Source of the DNA: Deltaproteobacteria bacterium
GTDB taxonomy: Bacteria > Myxococcota > UBA727 > VGSZ01
Assembly (NCBI GenBank): GCA_020850995.1
Contig: JADZDP010000104.1
Span: forward strand, 1-64,000
DNA: 64,000 nucleotides
Direction: 5' to 3'
Both the position numbers and the translations under genes were made by a program. Positions 46,044 to 55,978 of the stretch are shown in pieces. Below the pieces are notes generated by a model. It ran no database searches and was not told the DNA's origin. It was given only the letters and a program-made list of their open reading frames with translations. Within the stretch, counting starts at the first letter, position 1. Every line of letters begins with the position of its first letter.

Positions 46044-47807
46044 ATGCGCTACACGCAGGCCCTCATCCCCACCGTCAAAGAGACCCCCGCCGACGCCGTC
46101 GTCGTCAGCCACCGCCTCATGCTGCGCGCGGGCATGATTCGGAAGCTCGCCGCCGGCATCTACACCTACCTGCCGCTGGCGAACCGTGTGTTCACCAAGG
46201 TCGCCAACATCGTGCGCGAGGAGATGAACCGCGCCGGCGCGCAAGAGCTGTTGATGCCCGCCGTGCAGCCCGCCGAGCTGTGGGCTGAGTCGGGGCGCTG
46301 GGAGCAGTACGGCCCGGAGCTGTTGCGCTTCAAAGACCGAAAGGGCGGCGACTTCGTCATTGGCCCCACCCACGAGGAGGTCATCACCGCGCTCGTGCGT
46401 GACGAGGTAAAAAGCTACCGCCAGCTGCCCATCAACCTCTACCAGATCCAGACCAAGTTCCGTGACGAGGTGCGCCCGCGCTTCGGCATCATGCGCGGCC
46501 GCGAGTTCATCATGAAGGACGCGTACTCGTTCCACGCCACGGACGACGACGCGCACCGCGAGTACGACAACATGTACCGCGCCTACGCGCGCATCTTCGC
46601 CCGCTGCGGCTTGGTGTTTCGCGCCGTCGAGGCCGACACCGGCTCCATCGGCGGCAACCGCAGCCACGAGTTCCAGGTGCTGGCCGACTCCGGCGAAGAC
46701 GCCATCGTCTACACGGTGGATGCCAACAACAAGCCCACCTACGCGGCCAACGTCGAGCTCGCGCCCGTGGCGCCGCCGGTGCGGGCCGCCGAGAGCCCCA
46801 CCATGAAGGCCGAGCGCGTGCCCACGCCGGGCAAGCGCACCATCGAGGAGGTGGCGGGCTTCTTGGGCGTGGCCCCCGATCGCGTCATGAAGGCCGTGCT
46901 CTTCCTCGCCGACGGCAAGGCGGTGATGGCGCTGTGCCGCGGCGACCGCGACGTCAACGAGATCAAGCTCAAGAAGTCATTGGGCGCCGAGCTGGTGCGC
47001 ATGCTCACCGACGACGAGGTCACCATGCATATCGGCTGCGCCGTGGGCTTCGCCGGCCCCATGGGCTGCAAGGCCGGCGTGCGCATCGTCGCCGACCACG
47101 GCTTGCAGGGGCTCGCCGGCCTGGTGTGCGGCGGCATCGACAAGGACACGCACTACGTGCAGGTGGCCATCGGCCGCGACGTGAGCAACCTCGAGTGGGC
47201 CGATCTGAGCACGGCGCGCCAAGGCGACCTGTGCCCGCGCACCAACAGCGCCTACTTGGCCGCCCGCGGCATCGAGGTGGGCCACGTGTTCTTCCTCGGC
47301 ACCAAGTACTCCTCCGCCATGAAGGCCCTGTTCCAGGGCGAGGACAAGGCAGAGCGGCCCTACGTCATGGGCTGCTACGGCATCGGCGTCACGCGCACGG
47401 CGGCGGCGGCCATCGAGCAGAACCACGACGACGACGGCATCCGCTGGCCGGCGCCCATCGCGCCTTACCACGTGTCGCTCGTAGCGCTCGGCACCGAGCC
47501 CGAGACCATGAGCGTGGCCACGGCGCTGGTGGAGCAGCTCGAGGCCGCGGGGCTCGAGGTGTTGTTTGATGACCGCGACGAGCGCCCGGGCGTGAAGTTC
47601 AAGGACCACGACCTCATCGGCAACCCCGTGCGCGTGGCCGTGGGCGGCAAAGGGCTGAAAGAGGGCATCATCGAGGTCAAGCTGCGCACCGAGCCCAAGG
47701 AGGGCACGCGCAAGGTGCCCGTGGCCGAGGCGGGCAGGACGGTCATCGAGCTGACGCGCGGGCTGCTCGACGCCGCGCGCAAGGCGGCGGACGCGGCCAC
47801 CGGGTAG
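46044..47807 (+). CDS. proS: Prolyl-tRNA synthetase (bacterial type with YbaK-like insertion)
   Basis: 'MRYTQALIPTVKETPADAVVVSHRLMLRAGMIRKLAAGIYTYLPLANRVFTKVANIVREEMNRAGAQELLMPAVQPAELW', 'GPTHEEVITALVRDEVKSYRQLPINLYQIQTKFRDEVRPRFGIMRGREFIMKDAYSF'. Confidence 0.98.
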   Translation: MRYTQALIPTVKETPADAVVVSHRLMLRAGMIRKLAAGIYTYLPLANRVFTKVANIVREEMNRAGAQELLMPAVQPAELWAESGRWEQYGPELLRFKDRKGGDFVIGPTHEEVITALVRDEVKSYRQLPINLYQIQTKFRDEVRPRFGIMRGREFIMKDAYSFHATDDDAHREYDNMYRAYARIFARCGLVFRAVEADTGSIGGNRSHEFQVLADSGEDAIVYTVDANNKPTYAANVELAPVAPPVRAAESPTMKAERVPTPGKRTIEEVAGFLGVAPDRVMKAVLFLADGKAVMALCRGDRDVNEIKLKKSLGAELVRMLTDDEVTMHIGCAVGFAGPMGCKAGVRIVADHGLQGLAGLVCGGIDKDTHYVQVAIGRDVSNLEWADLSTARQGDLCPRTNSAYLAARGIEVGHVFFLGTKYSSAMKALFQGEDKAERPYVMGCYGIGVTRTAAAAIEQNHDDDGIRWPAPIAPYHVSLVALGTEPETMSVATALVEQLEAAGLEVLFDDRDERPGVKFKDHDLIGNPVRVAVGGKGLKEGIIEVKLRTEPKEGTRKVPVAEAGRTVIELTRGLLDAARKAADAATG

Positions 47808-47953
47808 GGGGTGTCTGCGTGGGGCCGTGACGGATCCGGCCGCGCGCCCCAAACAAAAGGCATGGCACGGCACGCGATCCACGCGGATCGGGTGACGCTC
47901 CTGTCCGGCAGCGCGCAGGCAGCGCCGGACCACACACCGTCGTGGAGGGTGCC

Positions 47954-49486
47954 ATGGAGCGCAGGCGCGCCTGGGGTCGTCGTGTCGTCGTCGCGTTGAC
48001 GTTGGTCGTCGCGCTCCTGTCCGCCGCCTGCAATCGCCGCGTGTTCATGCACGTCGAGAACGTCTGCCAGAAGACCATCGACACCACCGTCGACGTGCCC
48101 ACCGAGAAGGCCGCCGACATCCTCATCGTCGTCGACAACTCAGGGTCCATGGCGGAGGAGCAGCAGAACCTGGCGGAGAACTTCTTGAACCAGGACCCGG
48201 CGGAGTGCCCGCTGCAAGACCTGGCCAACATCCCCCCCGAGTACCGGAACCCGGTGCGCGCGCTCTACACCGACGGCGGCGTGCTCTCGCGCTGCGGCTT
48301 CATCCAGTTGCTCGCGGCCTTCGAGAACGACTTTCGCGTCGGCGTCATCACCACCGACGTCGGCCTCTGCGACAACCGCTATCCCGAGGTCCAGGGCGGC
48401 GCGGCGTGGGGCTACCACCCGCAGCGCGGCTGCCTGCAGCCCGACGGCGCCCCCCGGGGCGGCGTGCGCAAGCTGATCGCCGCGGCCGATCTGCGCGACG
48501 ACGACGTCACCAACGACGATTTCGCGCAGCGCTTCCACGACACGCTCGACAACATCCGCACCTGGGGCTCGCCCGTCGAGCGCGGGCTCGACGCCGCGGA
48601 CCTGTTCCTGCACGCGCCTCCCGAGGCGCGCGCCCCCGGGTGCGAGCACGACCTCGAGGCGTTCCGCCGCAGCGAGGCCTCGCTGGTGGTGATGTTCCTC
48701 TCCGACGAGGAGGACTGCAGCCACGGCCTGGGGGGCAAGCTCGTGGAATTCGGCGACGAGAACGAGGGCGAGATCTGCGGCGCCTTCGACGCCGTCATGC
48801 AGCCGAGCCGCTGCTACACCGAGGACGAGGCGCTCTCGCCCGTGCAGCTCTACGTCGACTCGCTCCTCGCCGCCGACCCACGCGTCAAGGTAGCGGTCAT
48901 CGCGGGCGGCGTGGGCCAAGCGGGCGGCGTGGCGGCGGGCGGCTGCCTGGTGGGCCCCGACGGCCGTCCCACGGGCGGGGATGCCGACGGCGACGGCGTC
49001 AATGACCAGTGCTTCGAGTCCATGGGCATGTCGAATTACGTGGGTTCGGGGGCCGGCTACGCCTGCGGTCCCGACACCGCCGACGCGCGCGGCGGCCTAC
49101 CCTGCTGCGTCGCCGACCCCGGCCGGCGCTACTACGAGCTCGCCGCACAGCTCGGCAGCACCGCCACCGACTCCATCTGCAACGCCTCGTTCCGCTCCAC
49201 CATGCTCGGCATCGCGGCCTTCATCGCGGCGGTGGACGTGGTGGCCCTCGCCGAGGAGCCGGTCAACCCTGCGGCCATCCTGGTGGAGCTCACGCGCGCC
49301 GGCGCCACCGAGGCCGAGCTCGTCGAGCGGCTGCCGCCTGGGGCCGACTGTGCCTCGTCGAGTGGCTTTCTGCTGGTGGACGAGCGCTTCATCCAGCTCT
49401 GCGGCGACGCGCGCCCGGGGCCCGGCGACACCATCAGCGTGCGGGCGCCGGGGCGGGTCAGCGAGGCGTGCGAGACGGGGGGGTAG
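47954..49486 (+). CDS. VWA-domain-like lipoprotein (tandem paralogue 1)
   Basis: Lipobox 'VALLSAAC'; MIDAS 'DILIVVDNSGSMAEEQQNL'; 'DADGDGVND' Ca-binding-like loop; RBS ggaggg just upstream. Confidence 0.9.
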   Translation: MERRRAWGRRVVVALTLVVALLSAACNRRVFMHVENVCQKTIDTTVDVPTEKAADILIVVDNSGSMAEEQQNLAENFLNQDPAECPLQDLANIPPEYRNPVRALYTDGGVLSRCGFIQLLAAFENDFRVGVITTDVGLCDNRYPEVQGGAAWGYHPQRGCLQPDGAPRGGVRKLIAAADLRDDDVTNDDFAQRFHDTLDNIRTWGSPVERGLDAADLFLHAPPEARAPGCEHDLEAFRRSEASLVVMFLSDEEDCSHGLGGKLVEFGDENEGEICGAFDAVMQPSRCYTEDEALSPVQLYVDSLLAADPRVKVAVIAGGVGQAGGVAAGGCLVGPDGRPTGGDADGDGVNDQCFESMGMSNYVGSGAGYACGPDTADARGGLPCCVADPGRRYYELAAQLGSTATDSICNASFRSTMLGIAAFIAAVDVVALAEEPVNPAAILVELTRAGATEAELVERLPPGADCASSSGFLLVDERFIQLCGDARPGPGDTISVRAPGRVSEACETGG

Positions 49487-49558
49487 CGTTCGTTTCATAG
49501 CCCCGGACGGAGCGGGCGCGATGCACGCGACGGGGGGGGGTAACGCGAGCTCTGGGCG

Positions 49559-49578
49559 CGTCCCGGACGTCCGGGACG
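49559..49578. promoter_or_regulatory. 20-bp perfect palindrome CGTCCCGGACGTCCGGGACG
   Basis: Exact self-reverse-complement in the intergenic region between tandem VWA paralogues. Confidence 0.5.
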
Positions 49579-49681
49579 TCGTGGGGCCACCGGTCGAGGA
49601 GCGGAGGCCGCTTCCGAGCGCTGCCCGCCTCCCGTCTGCTATAGGTAGTCCGTGCGGGTGCAGGGCCCGCCGGAGGCGCCC

Positions 49682-51211
49682 ATGAAGCGGCTGGTCGTCG
49701 TGTCTGTGCTCGGTGTCGTTGGCGTGGGCTTGCTTGTTTCCGGCTGCAACCGGCGCGTGTTCCAGCGGGTCGAGAACACCTGCCTGAAGACCGTGGCCAA
49801 CGACATCGAGGTGCCCACCGAGAAGGCCGCCGACATCCTCATCGTCGTCGACAACTCCGGCTCGATGGCGGAGGAGCAGCAGAACCTGGTGGAGAACTTC
49901 TTGAACCAGGACGCCAGCGAGTGCCCGCTGCAAGACCTGGCCAACATCCCTGCCGAGTACAAGAACCCGGTGCGCGCGCTCTACACCGACGGCGGCGTGC
50001 TCTCGCGCTGCGGCTTCATCCAGCTCCTCGCCGCCTTCGAGAACGACTTCCAGGTCGGCGTCATCACCACCGACGTGGGCATGTGCGACAACCGTATCCC
50101 CGACTCCCAGGGCGGCGACGCCTGGGGGTTCCGGCCGCAGCGTGGCTGTCTGCAGCCCGACAGCGCGCCCGGCGGCACCATGCGCAAGCTGATCGCCAAC
50201 GCCGACCTCACCGATGCTGACAACGGCAACGACGACTTCGCGCAGCGCTTCCGCAATACGCTCGAGAACATCCGCACCTTCGGCTCGCCCTTCGAGCGCG
50301 GCCTCGACGCGGTGGACCTGTTCTTCAACGCCGCCTCCGACCAACGGGCGCCCGGCTGCGAGAACGACCTCGCGACCTTCCGGCGCGACGACGCCGCCCT
50401 GGTGGTCATCTTCCTCACCGACGAGGAGGACTGCAGCCACGGCCAGGGCGGCCAGCTCGAGGTCTTCGGCGACGAGAATGACGGCGAGCTGTGCGGCGAG
50501 TTCCCGGGCCACTTCCTCAACGTGCAGCCCGTCAAGTGCTACGACAACAAGGACGAGCTCTCGCCCGTGCAGGGCTACGTCGACTCGCTGCTCGCCGCCG
50601 ACGCCAACGTCAAGGTCGCGGTCATCGCGGGCGGCGTCGGCGAGTCCGGCAGCATCACGCCGTCGGGGTGCTTGGTCAGCGACAGCGGCACGCCCGTGGG
50701 TGGCGACACCGACGGCGATGGCAGCAACGACATCTGCTACGAGTCTGGTGGCCTGTCGAACTTCTCCGGGGCCGGCGCCTCCATGCCCTGCGGGCCCGAC
50801 ACCGCCGGCGCCCGCGGCGGCCTCGAGTGCTGCGTCGCCGACGCCGGCTCGCGCTACTACGATTTCGCCGAGATCATCGGCAACGCGGCCACCGACTCCA
50901 TCTGCAACGAGTCGTTCCGCGCCACCATGCTCGACATCGCGGCCTTCATCGCCGCCGTCGACCAGGTGGCCCTGGCCGAGCCGCCCGCGAACCCCAACGC
51001 GGTCATCGTGGAGATCACGCGCGCTGGCAGCGACGAGCAGCAGAAGGTCGACGCGCTGCCGTCGGGCAGCGACTGCGCCAGCTCTGATGGCTACATGCTG
51101 GTCGACGAGCGCTTCATCCAGCTGTGCGGCGCCGCGCGCCCGGGTCCCGGCGACACCATCAGCGTGCGCGCGGCCGGCCAGGCCAGCGAGGAGTGCCTGG
51201 CGGCCGAGTAG
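49682..51211 (+). CDS. VWA-domain-like lipoprotein (tandem paralogue 2)
   Basis: Lipobox 'GLLVSGC'; 'PTEKAADILIVVDNSGSMAEEQQNLVENFLNQD' nearly identical to paralogue 1; RBS ggagg upstream. Confidence 0.9.
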   Translation: MKRLVVVSVLGVVGVGLLVSGCNRRVFQRVENTCLKTVANDIEVPTEKAADILIVVDNSGSMAEEQQNLVENFLNQDASECPLQDLANIPAEYKNPVRALYTDGGVLSRCGFIQLLAAFENDFQVGVITTDVGMCDNRIPDSQGGDAWGFRPQRGCLQPDSAPGGTMRKLIANADLTDADNGNDDFAQRFRNTLENIRTFGSPFERGLDAVDLFFNAASDQRAPGCENDLATFRRDDAALVVIFLTDEEDCSHGQGGQLEVFGDENDGELCGEFPGHFLNVQPVKCYDNKDELSPVQGYVDSLLAADANVKVAVIAGGVGESGSITPSGCLVSDSGTPVGGDTDGDGSNDICYESGGLSNFSGAGASMPCGPDTAGARGGLECCVADAGSRYYDFAEIIGNAATDSICNESFRATMLDIAAFIAAVDQVALAEPPANPNAVIVEITRAGSDEQQKVDALPSGSDCASSDGYMLVDERFIQLCGAARPGPGDTISVRAAGQASEECLAAE

Positions 51212-51254
51212 CCCCGCCGCGCTCCGTTGACAGCGCCGGCACCGACGGCGCAGC

Positions 51255-51806
51255 GTGGTGCCCGTGAGCCCGGACGGAATCCGTCTCGTCGTCATCCTGG
51301 TGCTGGCGGGTGCCGCTCTTGGCTGGCTCCTGCTCGCGTGGATCTACCGCGTCACGGGCACCTGGGAGCGCGTGCTCTCCAGCGAGGAGCACGAGGAGGG
51401 CGTGCGCGCCGAGCGCATCACGCTCGGGCAGTTTGGTCCCTTCGTCACCGGTCGCCGCGACGTCGCCGGGGGCTACCAGCAGTACTCGGGGATGCTCCTT
51501 GGGCCGCGCCTCACGCTGACGCGGCGCGACCACGGCAAGGCGTCGCTGATGCGCATGGGTTTTCCCGATGCCGTGGCCGACAAGCTCGAGGGTGAGGTGA
51601 TGGCCAACCTCAAGCTCCGCGTCGTCGACGGTGGGCTGTTCCTCGACGGCGCGTTCGAGCCCCTCAAGGTCGAGTTCACGCACCAGCCGCCGCGCATCAC
51701 CGGCATGGTCGCGCAGGCGCCGCAGCGTCGTCGTTACCGGCGCGTCCAGCCGCTCGAGGAGCGGGTGCCCGCCTTCGAGGAACAAGCGGAAGCAAGCGAG
51801 GCATGA
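51255..51806 (+). CDS. Membrane-anchored protein of unknown function
   Basis: N-terminal TM 'GIRLVVILVLAGAALGWLLLAWIYRVTGTW'; overlaps the next gene by 4 bp (ATGA). Confidence 0.65.
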   Translation: MVPVSPDGIRLVVILVLAGAALGWLLLAWIYRVTGTWERVLSSEEHEEGVRAERITLGQFGPFVTGRRDVAGGYQQYSGMLLGPRLTLTRRDHGKASLMRMGFPDAVADKLEGEVMANLKLRVVDGGLFLDGAFEPLKVEFTHQPPRITGMVAQAPQRRRYRRVQPLEERVPAFEEQAEASEA

Positions 51807-52618
51807 GCATGCGCCAGACCTTCGCGCCGGGGTTGTTCGCCGGCAAGAGCGTCGCCGTCACCGGCGGCGGCAGCGGCATCGGCCTGTTCACTGCGCGGCG
51901 CTTCGCCGAGCTCGGCGCCAACGTGTCGATCTGCGGGCGGCGCGCCGAGGTGCTCGAGCGCGCCGCGCGCGACATCGAGACGGCTGGTCGCGCCGCCGGC
52001 CACGCCACGCGCGTGGTGCACAGGGCGGCCGACACCAAGAAACCCGAGACCCTGGCCGAGTGGCGCGACACCACCCTGGCCGAGCTTCGCGGCGTCGACG
52101 TGCTCCTGTGCAACGCCGGCGCGAACTTCTTGGCGCCCGCCGCCAGCATCTCGCCGAACGGCTTCGCCACCGTCGTGGGCACGGTGTTGAACGGCACCTG
52201 GAACACGCTGCACTGCTGGTTTCCGCACCTGTCCGAGCGCGGCGAGGCCGTGGTGGTGTTGAACGCCGGCACCAACGGTTTCACCGCCTCGCCCCTGATG
52301 GCGCACTCGGGCGCGGGCAAGGCCGGCATGCTCAACCTCACGCAAACGCTGGCCGTCGAGTGGGCGCCCTGCGGCATCCGCGTCAACGCCATCGCGCCCG
52401 GCCCCGTCGACACCGAGGGCGCCAACGCGCGCCTCTGGGCCGACCCGGAGGCGAGGAAGCGCGTGACCAAGCACGTGCCGCTCGGGCGCATGGGCACCTC
52501 GGAGGACTGCGCCAACGGCATGCTGTTCTTGTGCTCGCCCGCCGCCTCGTTCATGACCGGCGCCACCCTGGTGGTCGACGGCGGCAACTGCCTCAAGGCC
52601 CTGCCGGAGCTCTTGTGA
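51803..52618 (+). CDS. Short-chain dehydrogenase/reductase (SDR)
   Basis: 'GKSVAVTGGGSGIGLFTARRFAELGANVSICGRR', 'LLCNAGANF', 'KAGMLNLTQTLAVEWAPCGIRVNAIAPGPV'. Confidence 0.95.
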   Translation: MSMRQTFAPGLFAGKSVAVTGGGSGIGLFTARRFAELGANVSICGRRAEVLERAARDIETAGRAAGHATRVVHRAADTKKPETLAEWRDTTLAELRGVDVLLCNAGANFLAPAASISPNGFATVVGTVLNGTWNTLHCWFPHLSERGEAVVVLNAGTNGFTASPLMAHSGAGKAGMLNLTQTLAVEWAPCGIRVNAIAPGPVDTEGANARLWADPEARKRVTKHVPLGRMGTSEDCANGMLFLCSPAASFMTGATLVVDGGNCLKALPELL

Positions 52619-52637
52619 CCGTGGGCGTGGGCGCGCC

Positions 52638-54029
52638 ATGAGCGACGCCCGCGACGTCGACGTGGCGTTGGTCGGCGCAGGCGTCATGAGCGCCACGCTC
52701 GGCACCATCCTGCGCATGCTCGACCCGCGCCTGCGCATGGTGGTGTTCGAGCGCCTCGACCGCGCCGCGGCCGAGAGCTCGGACGCGTGGAACAACGCCG
52801 GCACGGGGCACGCCGGCTACTGCGAGCTCAACTACACACCACAACGCGCCGACGGCACGGTGGAGTGCGGCAAGGCCCTCGATATCGCCGCGCAGTTCGC
52901 GCTCAGCCTCGAGCTGTGGCGCGCGCTGGTGGAGCGCGGCGAGCTGCCCGCGGCCGCGAGCTTCGTGCGCGCGGTGCCGCACCTCTCCTTCGTGCAGGGG
53001 CACGAGGACGTCGCGTTCCTGCGCGCGCGCCACGCCGCGCTGGTGGGCTCGCCGCTGTTCGCCGCGCTCGAGTGGAGCGAGGACCCCGCGCAGATCGCCG
53101 AGTGGATCCCGCTCGTGATGGACGGCCGCGACCGCGCGCTGCCCGTGGCCGCCACGCGCATGGCCGCGGGCACCGACGTCAATTTCGGCGCGCTCACGCG
53201 CGGCATGATCGCGGCGCTCGAGCGCGCGGGCGCGGCCGAGCTGTGCCTGTCGCACGAGGTCACGGGCATCGCGCGCGACGGGGCCGCCTGGCGCGTCGAG
53301 GTGCGCGATCTCACCAACGACGCTGAGCGCAGCGTGCGCGCCCGCTTCCTCTTCATCGGTGCGGGCGGCTACACGCTGCCGCTCCTCGAGCAGACCGGCA
53401 TCCCCGAGGCGCGCGGCTACGGCGCGTTCCCGGTGAGCGGGCAGTGGCTGCGCTGCACCGACCCCGCGGTGATCGCGCGCCACCACGCCAAGGTCTACGG
53501 CCGCGCCGAGGTGGGCGCGCCGCCCATGTCGGTGCCGCACCTCGACTCGCGCTTCATCGAGGGTGAGCGCGCGCTCTTGTTCGGTCCCTACGCGGGCATC
53601 ACCACGCGCTTCCTCAAAGAGGGCTCGCCCCTCGACCTGCTGCGCTCCATCGGCATCGACAACGTGCTGCCCGTGCTCAGCGTCGGCATCGAGAACGTCG
53701 AGCTGACGCGGTACCTCGTGGGGCAGGCCTTGTTGTCGCATCAGGAGCGCGTGGCGCTCCTGCGTCGCTACTGCCCCACCGCCGCGGCCGACGACTGGGA
53801 GCACGTGGTGGCGGGGCTGCGCGTGCAGATCATCAAGAGCGACGGCCACGGCGGTGGCGAGCTCAAATTCGGCACCGAGGTGGTGACCAGCGCCGATGGC
53901 ACGGTGGCGGCATTGCTCGGTGCCTCGCCGGGCGCGTCCACCGCGGCGGCCATCATGCTCGAGCTCATCGAGCGCTGCTTCCCCGGACGTTGGGCGAACA
54001 TGACGCGGCCGTGGCGCGCCGCGCGCTGA
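52638..54029 (+). CDS. mqo: Malate:quinone oxidoreductase-like FAD-dependent oxidoreductase
   Basis: 'VDVALVGAGVMSATLGTILRMLDPRLRMVVFERLDRAAAESSDAWNNAGTGHAGYCELNYTPQ', 'FLFIGAGGYTLPLLEQTGIPEARGYGAFPVSGQWLRC', 'LLGASPGASTAAAIMLELIERCFP'. Confidence 0.93.
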   Translation: MSDARDVDVALVGAGVMSATLGTILRMLDPRLRMVVFERLDRAAAESSDAWNNAGTGHAGYCELNYTPQRADGTVECGKALDIAAQFALSLELWRALVERGELPAAASFVRAVPHLSFVQGHEDVAFLRARHAALVGSPLFAALEWSEDPAQIAEWIPLVMDGRDRALPVAATRMAAGTDVNFGALTRGMIAALERAGAAELCLSHEVTGIARDGAAWRVEVRDLTNDAERSVRARFLFIGAGGYTLPLLEQTGIPEARGYGAFPVSGQWLRCTDPAVIARHHAKVYGRAEVGAPPMSVPHLDSRFIEGERALLFGPYAGITTRFLKEGSPLDLLRSIGIDNVLPVLSVGIENVELTRYLVGQALLSHQERVALLRRYCPTAAADDWEHVVAGLRVQIIKSDGHGGGELKFGTEVVTSADGTVAALLGASPGASTAAAIMLELIERCFPGRWANMTRPWRAAR

Positions 54030-54030
54030 G

Positions 54031-55011
54031 CTACCGCTCGCCGCGCTCGCGCAACACCTGAATCACCAGCTCCGGGCGATCGGTTTGCAGGATGTCGACG
54101 CCGGCCTCGAGCACCGGCGTGTAGTCGGCGGCACCGCCCAGGTTGTCGAGCACGTCGATGCCAAACACGTCGAGCAGCGCGCGCGTGCCGCGCTGGTGCA
54201 CGAGCTCCACGCCGCCACCATCGACCTCCTCCTGGTGCAGCTCGACGATGACCGGCAGGCGCGGCGCGAAGTGCTCGAATTCGGCGGTGATGGCCTCGAT
54301 GCCGTCGGGGCGGTTCATGAAGCGCAGCGCGGGCTCCAGCGCCAGCGCGGCGTCGATCTTGGCGACGTCGCTGGTGTCGAAGATGGCCCAGTCGAGCGCG
54401 TCGGCGTCGTGGATGGCCTGCACCAGCGCGGCCACGTCGCTGGTCTTGTTGGCGTCGACCAGCACCACCACCTTGCCGCGGCAGGTCTGCAGCACCTCCA
54501 CCAAGGTGGGGATGCGTTCGCACGAGAAGTCGCCGGCGCGCTCGCCGGCCTCGATGTGCAGCGCGCGCAGCTCGTCGAAGCTCATGGCCGCCACCTCGCC
54601 GGTGCCGTCGGTGGTGCGGTCCACGGTGTCGTCGTGGATGTTGACGATGACGCCGTCGGCGGTGGGACGTGGATCGGTCTCGACGAACTCCACGCCGAGC
54701 GCGATGCCGGCGCGGTAGGCCGACAGCGTGTCCTCGGGCGCGAGCTTGCCGAGCTGACCGCCGGCGCCGCGGTGCGCCGACACCTGCCGCGTGTGGCAGC
54801 TCGGGTCGAGCGCGCACGCGGCGTCGACCAGCGAGCCGCGCGTGGGCACGAAGTGCTCATCGTCGGCGATGGCGCTGCAGTCGAACTCCGAGGGGTCGAC
54901 ATGAGCGCTGAAGTCGGAGGCGCCCGCGTCGGCGGGCGGTTCCACGGCCGGCACACACCCGATCACCATGACGAGCGCGAGCGCGATGATGACGACGAAA
55001 ACGCGGCCCAC
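54031..55011 (-). CDS. Glycerophosphodiester phosphodiesterase family lipoprotein
   Basis: 'VSAHRGAGGQLGKLAPEDTLSAYRAGIALGVEFVETDPRPTADGVIVNIHDDTVDRTTDGTGEVAAMSFDEL'; GTG start with lipobox VIGC inferred. Confidence 0.9.
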   Translation of the reverse strand: MGRVFVVIIALALVMVIGCVPAVEPPADAGASDFSAHVDPSEFDCSAIADDEHFVPTRGSLVDAACALDPSCHTRQVSAHRGAGGQLGKLAPEDTLSAYRAGIALGVEFVETDPRPTADGVIVNIHDDTVDRTTDGTGEVAAMSFDELRALHIEAGERAGDFSCERIPTLVEVLQTCRGKVVVLVDANKTSDVAALVQAIHDADALDWAIFDTSDVAKIDAALALEPALRFMNRPDGIEAITAEFEHFAPRLPVIVELHQEEVDGGGVELVHQRGTRALLDVFGIDVLDNLGGAADYTPVLEAGVDILQTDRPELVIQVLRERGER

Positions 55012-55051
55012 GATCGCCGCGTAGCAGGTGCGCGGCGGCGGAGGAATGCCC

Positions 55052-55969
55052 TCACAGGCCGCGCGCGCGCAGCTCACGCAGCACCGTGCCGAACAGCTCC
55101 ACGACGTCGCCGCAAGAGGACCACCCGATCTCGCCCCAGTGGTCGGCGACCACCTTGGCGAGCACCACGCCCCAGGCCTGGCTCGCCGCGGGGACTACGC
55201 CGTCGCTCTCGCCGCTCTTCGCCAACAGCGGTGCTAGCGGCGCCAGCGGCGGGGACAGGCGCCCCGCGGGCGCGGCGCTCACAACGGAGCCGTAGAACAC
55301 GCCCTTGGCGTCGGGCACGCGCGTGTTGAAGCTCGCGAGCGCCGCGCTCGACAGGTCGCGCACGAAGCCCATGGAGACGCCCAGGCGCGCCAGCAGGGTG
55401 GCGAGCCCTGTCATACCCAGCACGCTGCTGCCCAGATCGGCGATGGGCGTGCCGCGATGGGGCGTGCCGATGGTGACGAGCGAGGCCACCAGCGCGCGCA
55501 CCCCGTCGTCGTGGGCGATGGCGTAGCGCGCGTCGAGCCCGCCCATGGAATGCGCAACCAGGTTACAGCGCCGCATGCCGGTTCGCGCCGCCAGCTCGCG
55601 CAGCTCGCGGGCCAGCGCTTGCGCGCGGTCCTCTACCGTGCCGAAGGCGGGGACCGTCGTGCGATACGCGCGCACGCCGTGCTGCTCGAACAGGCGCTCG
55701 AGCCCACGGAAGTACGAGGCGTTCATCGATCCGAGCGGCAGCTGGTCGAAGCCGCCGAGGCCGTGGAGCAGCACCACGGGGAAGCGCGGCGCCAGCGCGC
55801 CACCGCGCAGGCGCCAGCGACGCACGACGCTGGTGAAGGCGTCAGCGATTCGTACCAGCACAGGATGCTGGCGGAGCGCGCCGTGCGTCGCCCGATGGCG
55901 GTAGCGCCAGAGGACCAGCACCACTGCCGCGCCGACGACGAGCGCGCAGCGCCACGCCGTACTCGCCAT
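55052..55969 (-). CDS. Alpha/beta hydrolase (triacylglycerol lipase-like)
   Basis: 'FPVVLLHGLGGFDQLPLGSMNASYFRGLERLFEQHGVRAY', 'CNLVAHSMGGLDARYAI', 'VTIGTPHRGTPIAD'. Confidence 0.9.
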   Translation of the reverse strand: MASTAWRCALVVGAAVVLVLWRYRHRATHGALRQHPVLVRIADAFTSVVRRWRLRGGALAPRFPVVLLHGLGGFDQLPLGSMNASYFRGLERLFEQHGVRAYRTTVPAFGTVEDRAQALARELRELAARTGMRRCNLVAHSMGGLDARYAIAHDDGVRALVASLVTIGTPHRGTPIADLGSSVLGMTGLATLLARLGVSMGFVRDLSSAALASFNTRVPDAKGVFYGSVVSAAPAGRLSPPLAPLAPLLAKSGESDGVVPAASQAWGVVLAKVVADHWGEIGWSSCGDVVELFGTVLRELRARGL

Positions 55970-55978
55970 GGATTGACG

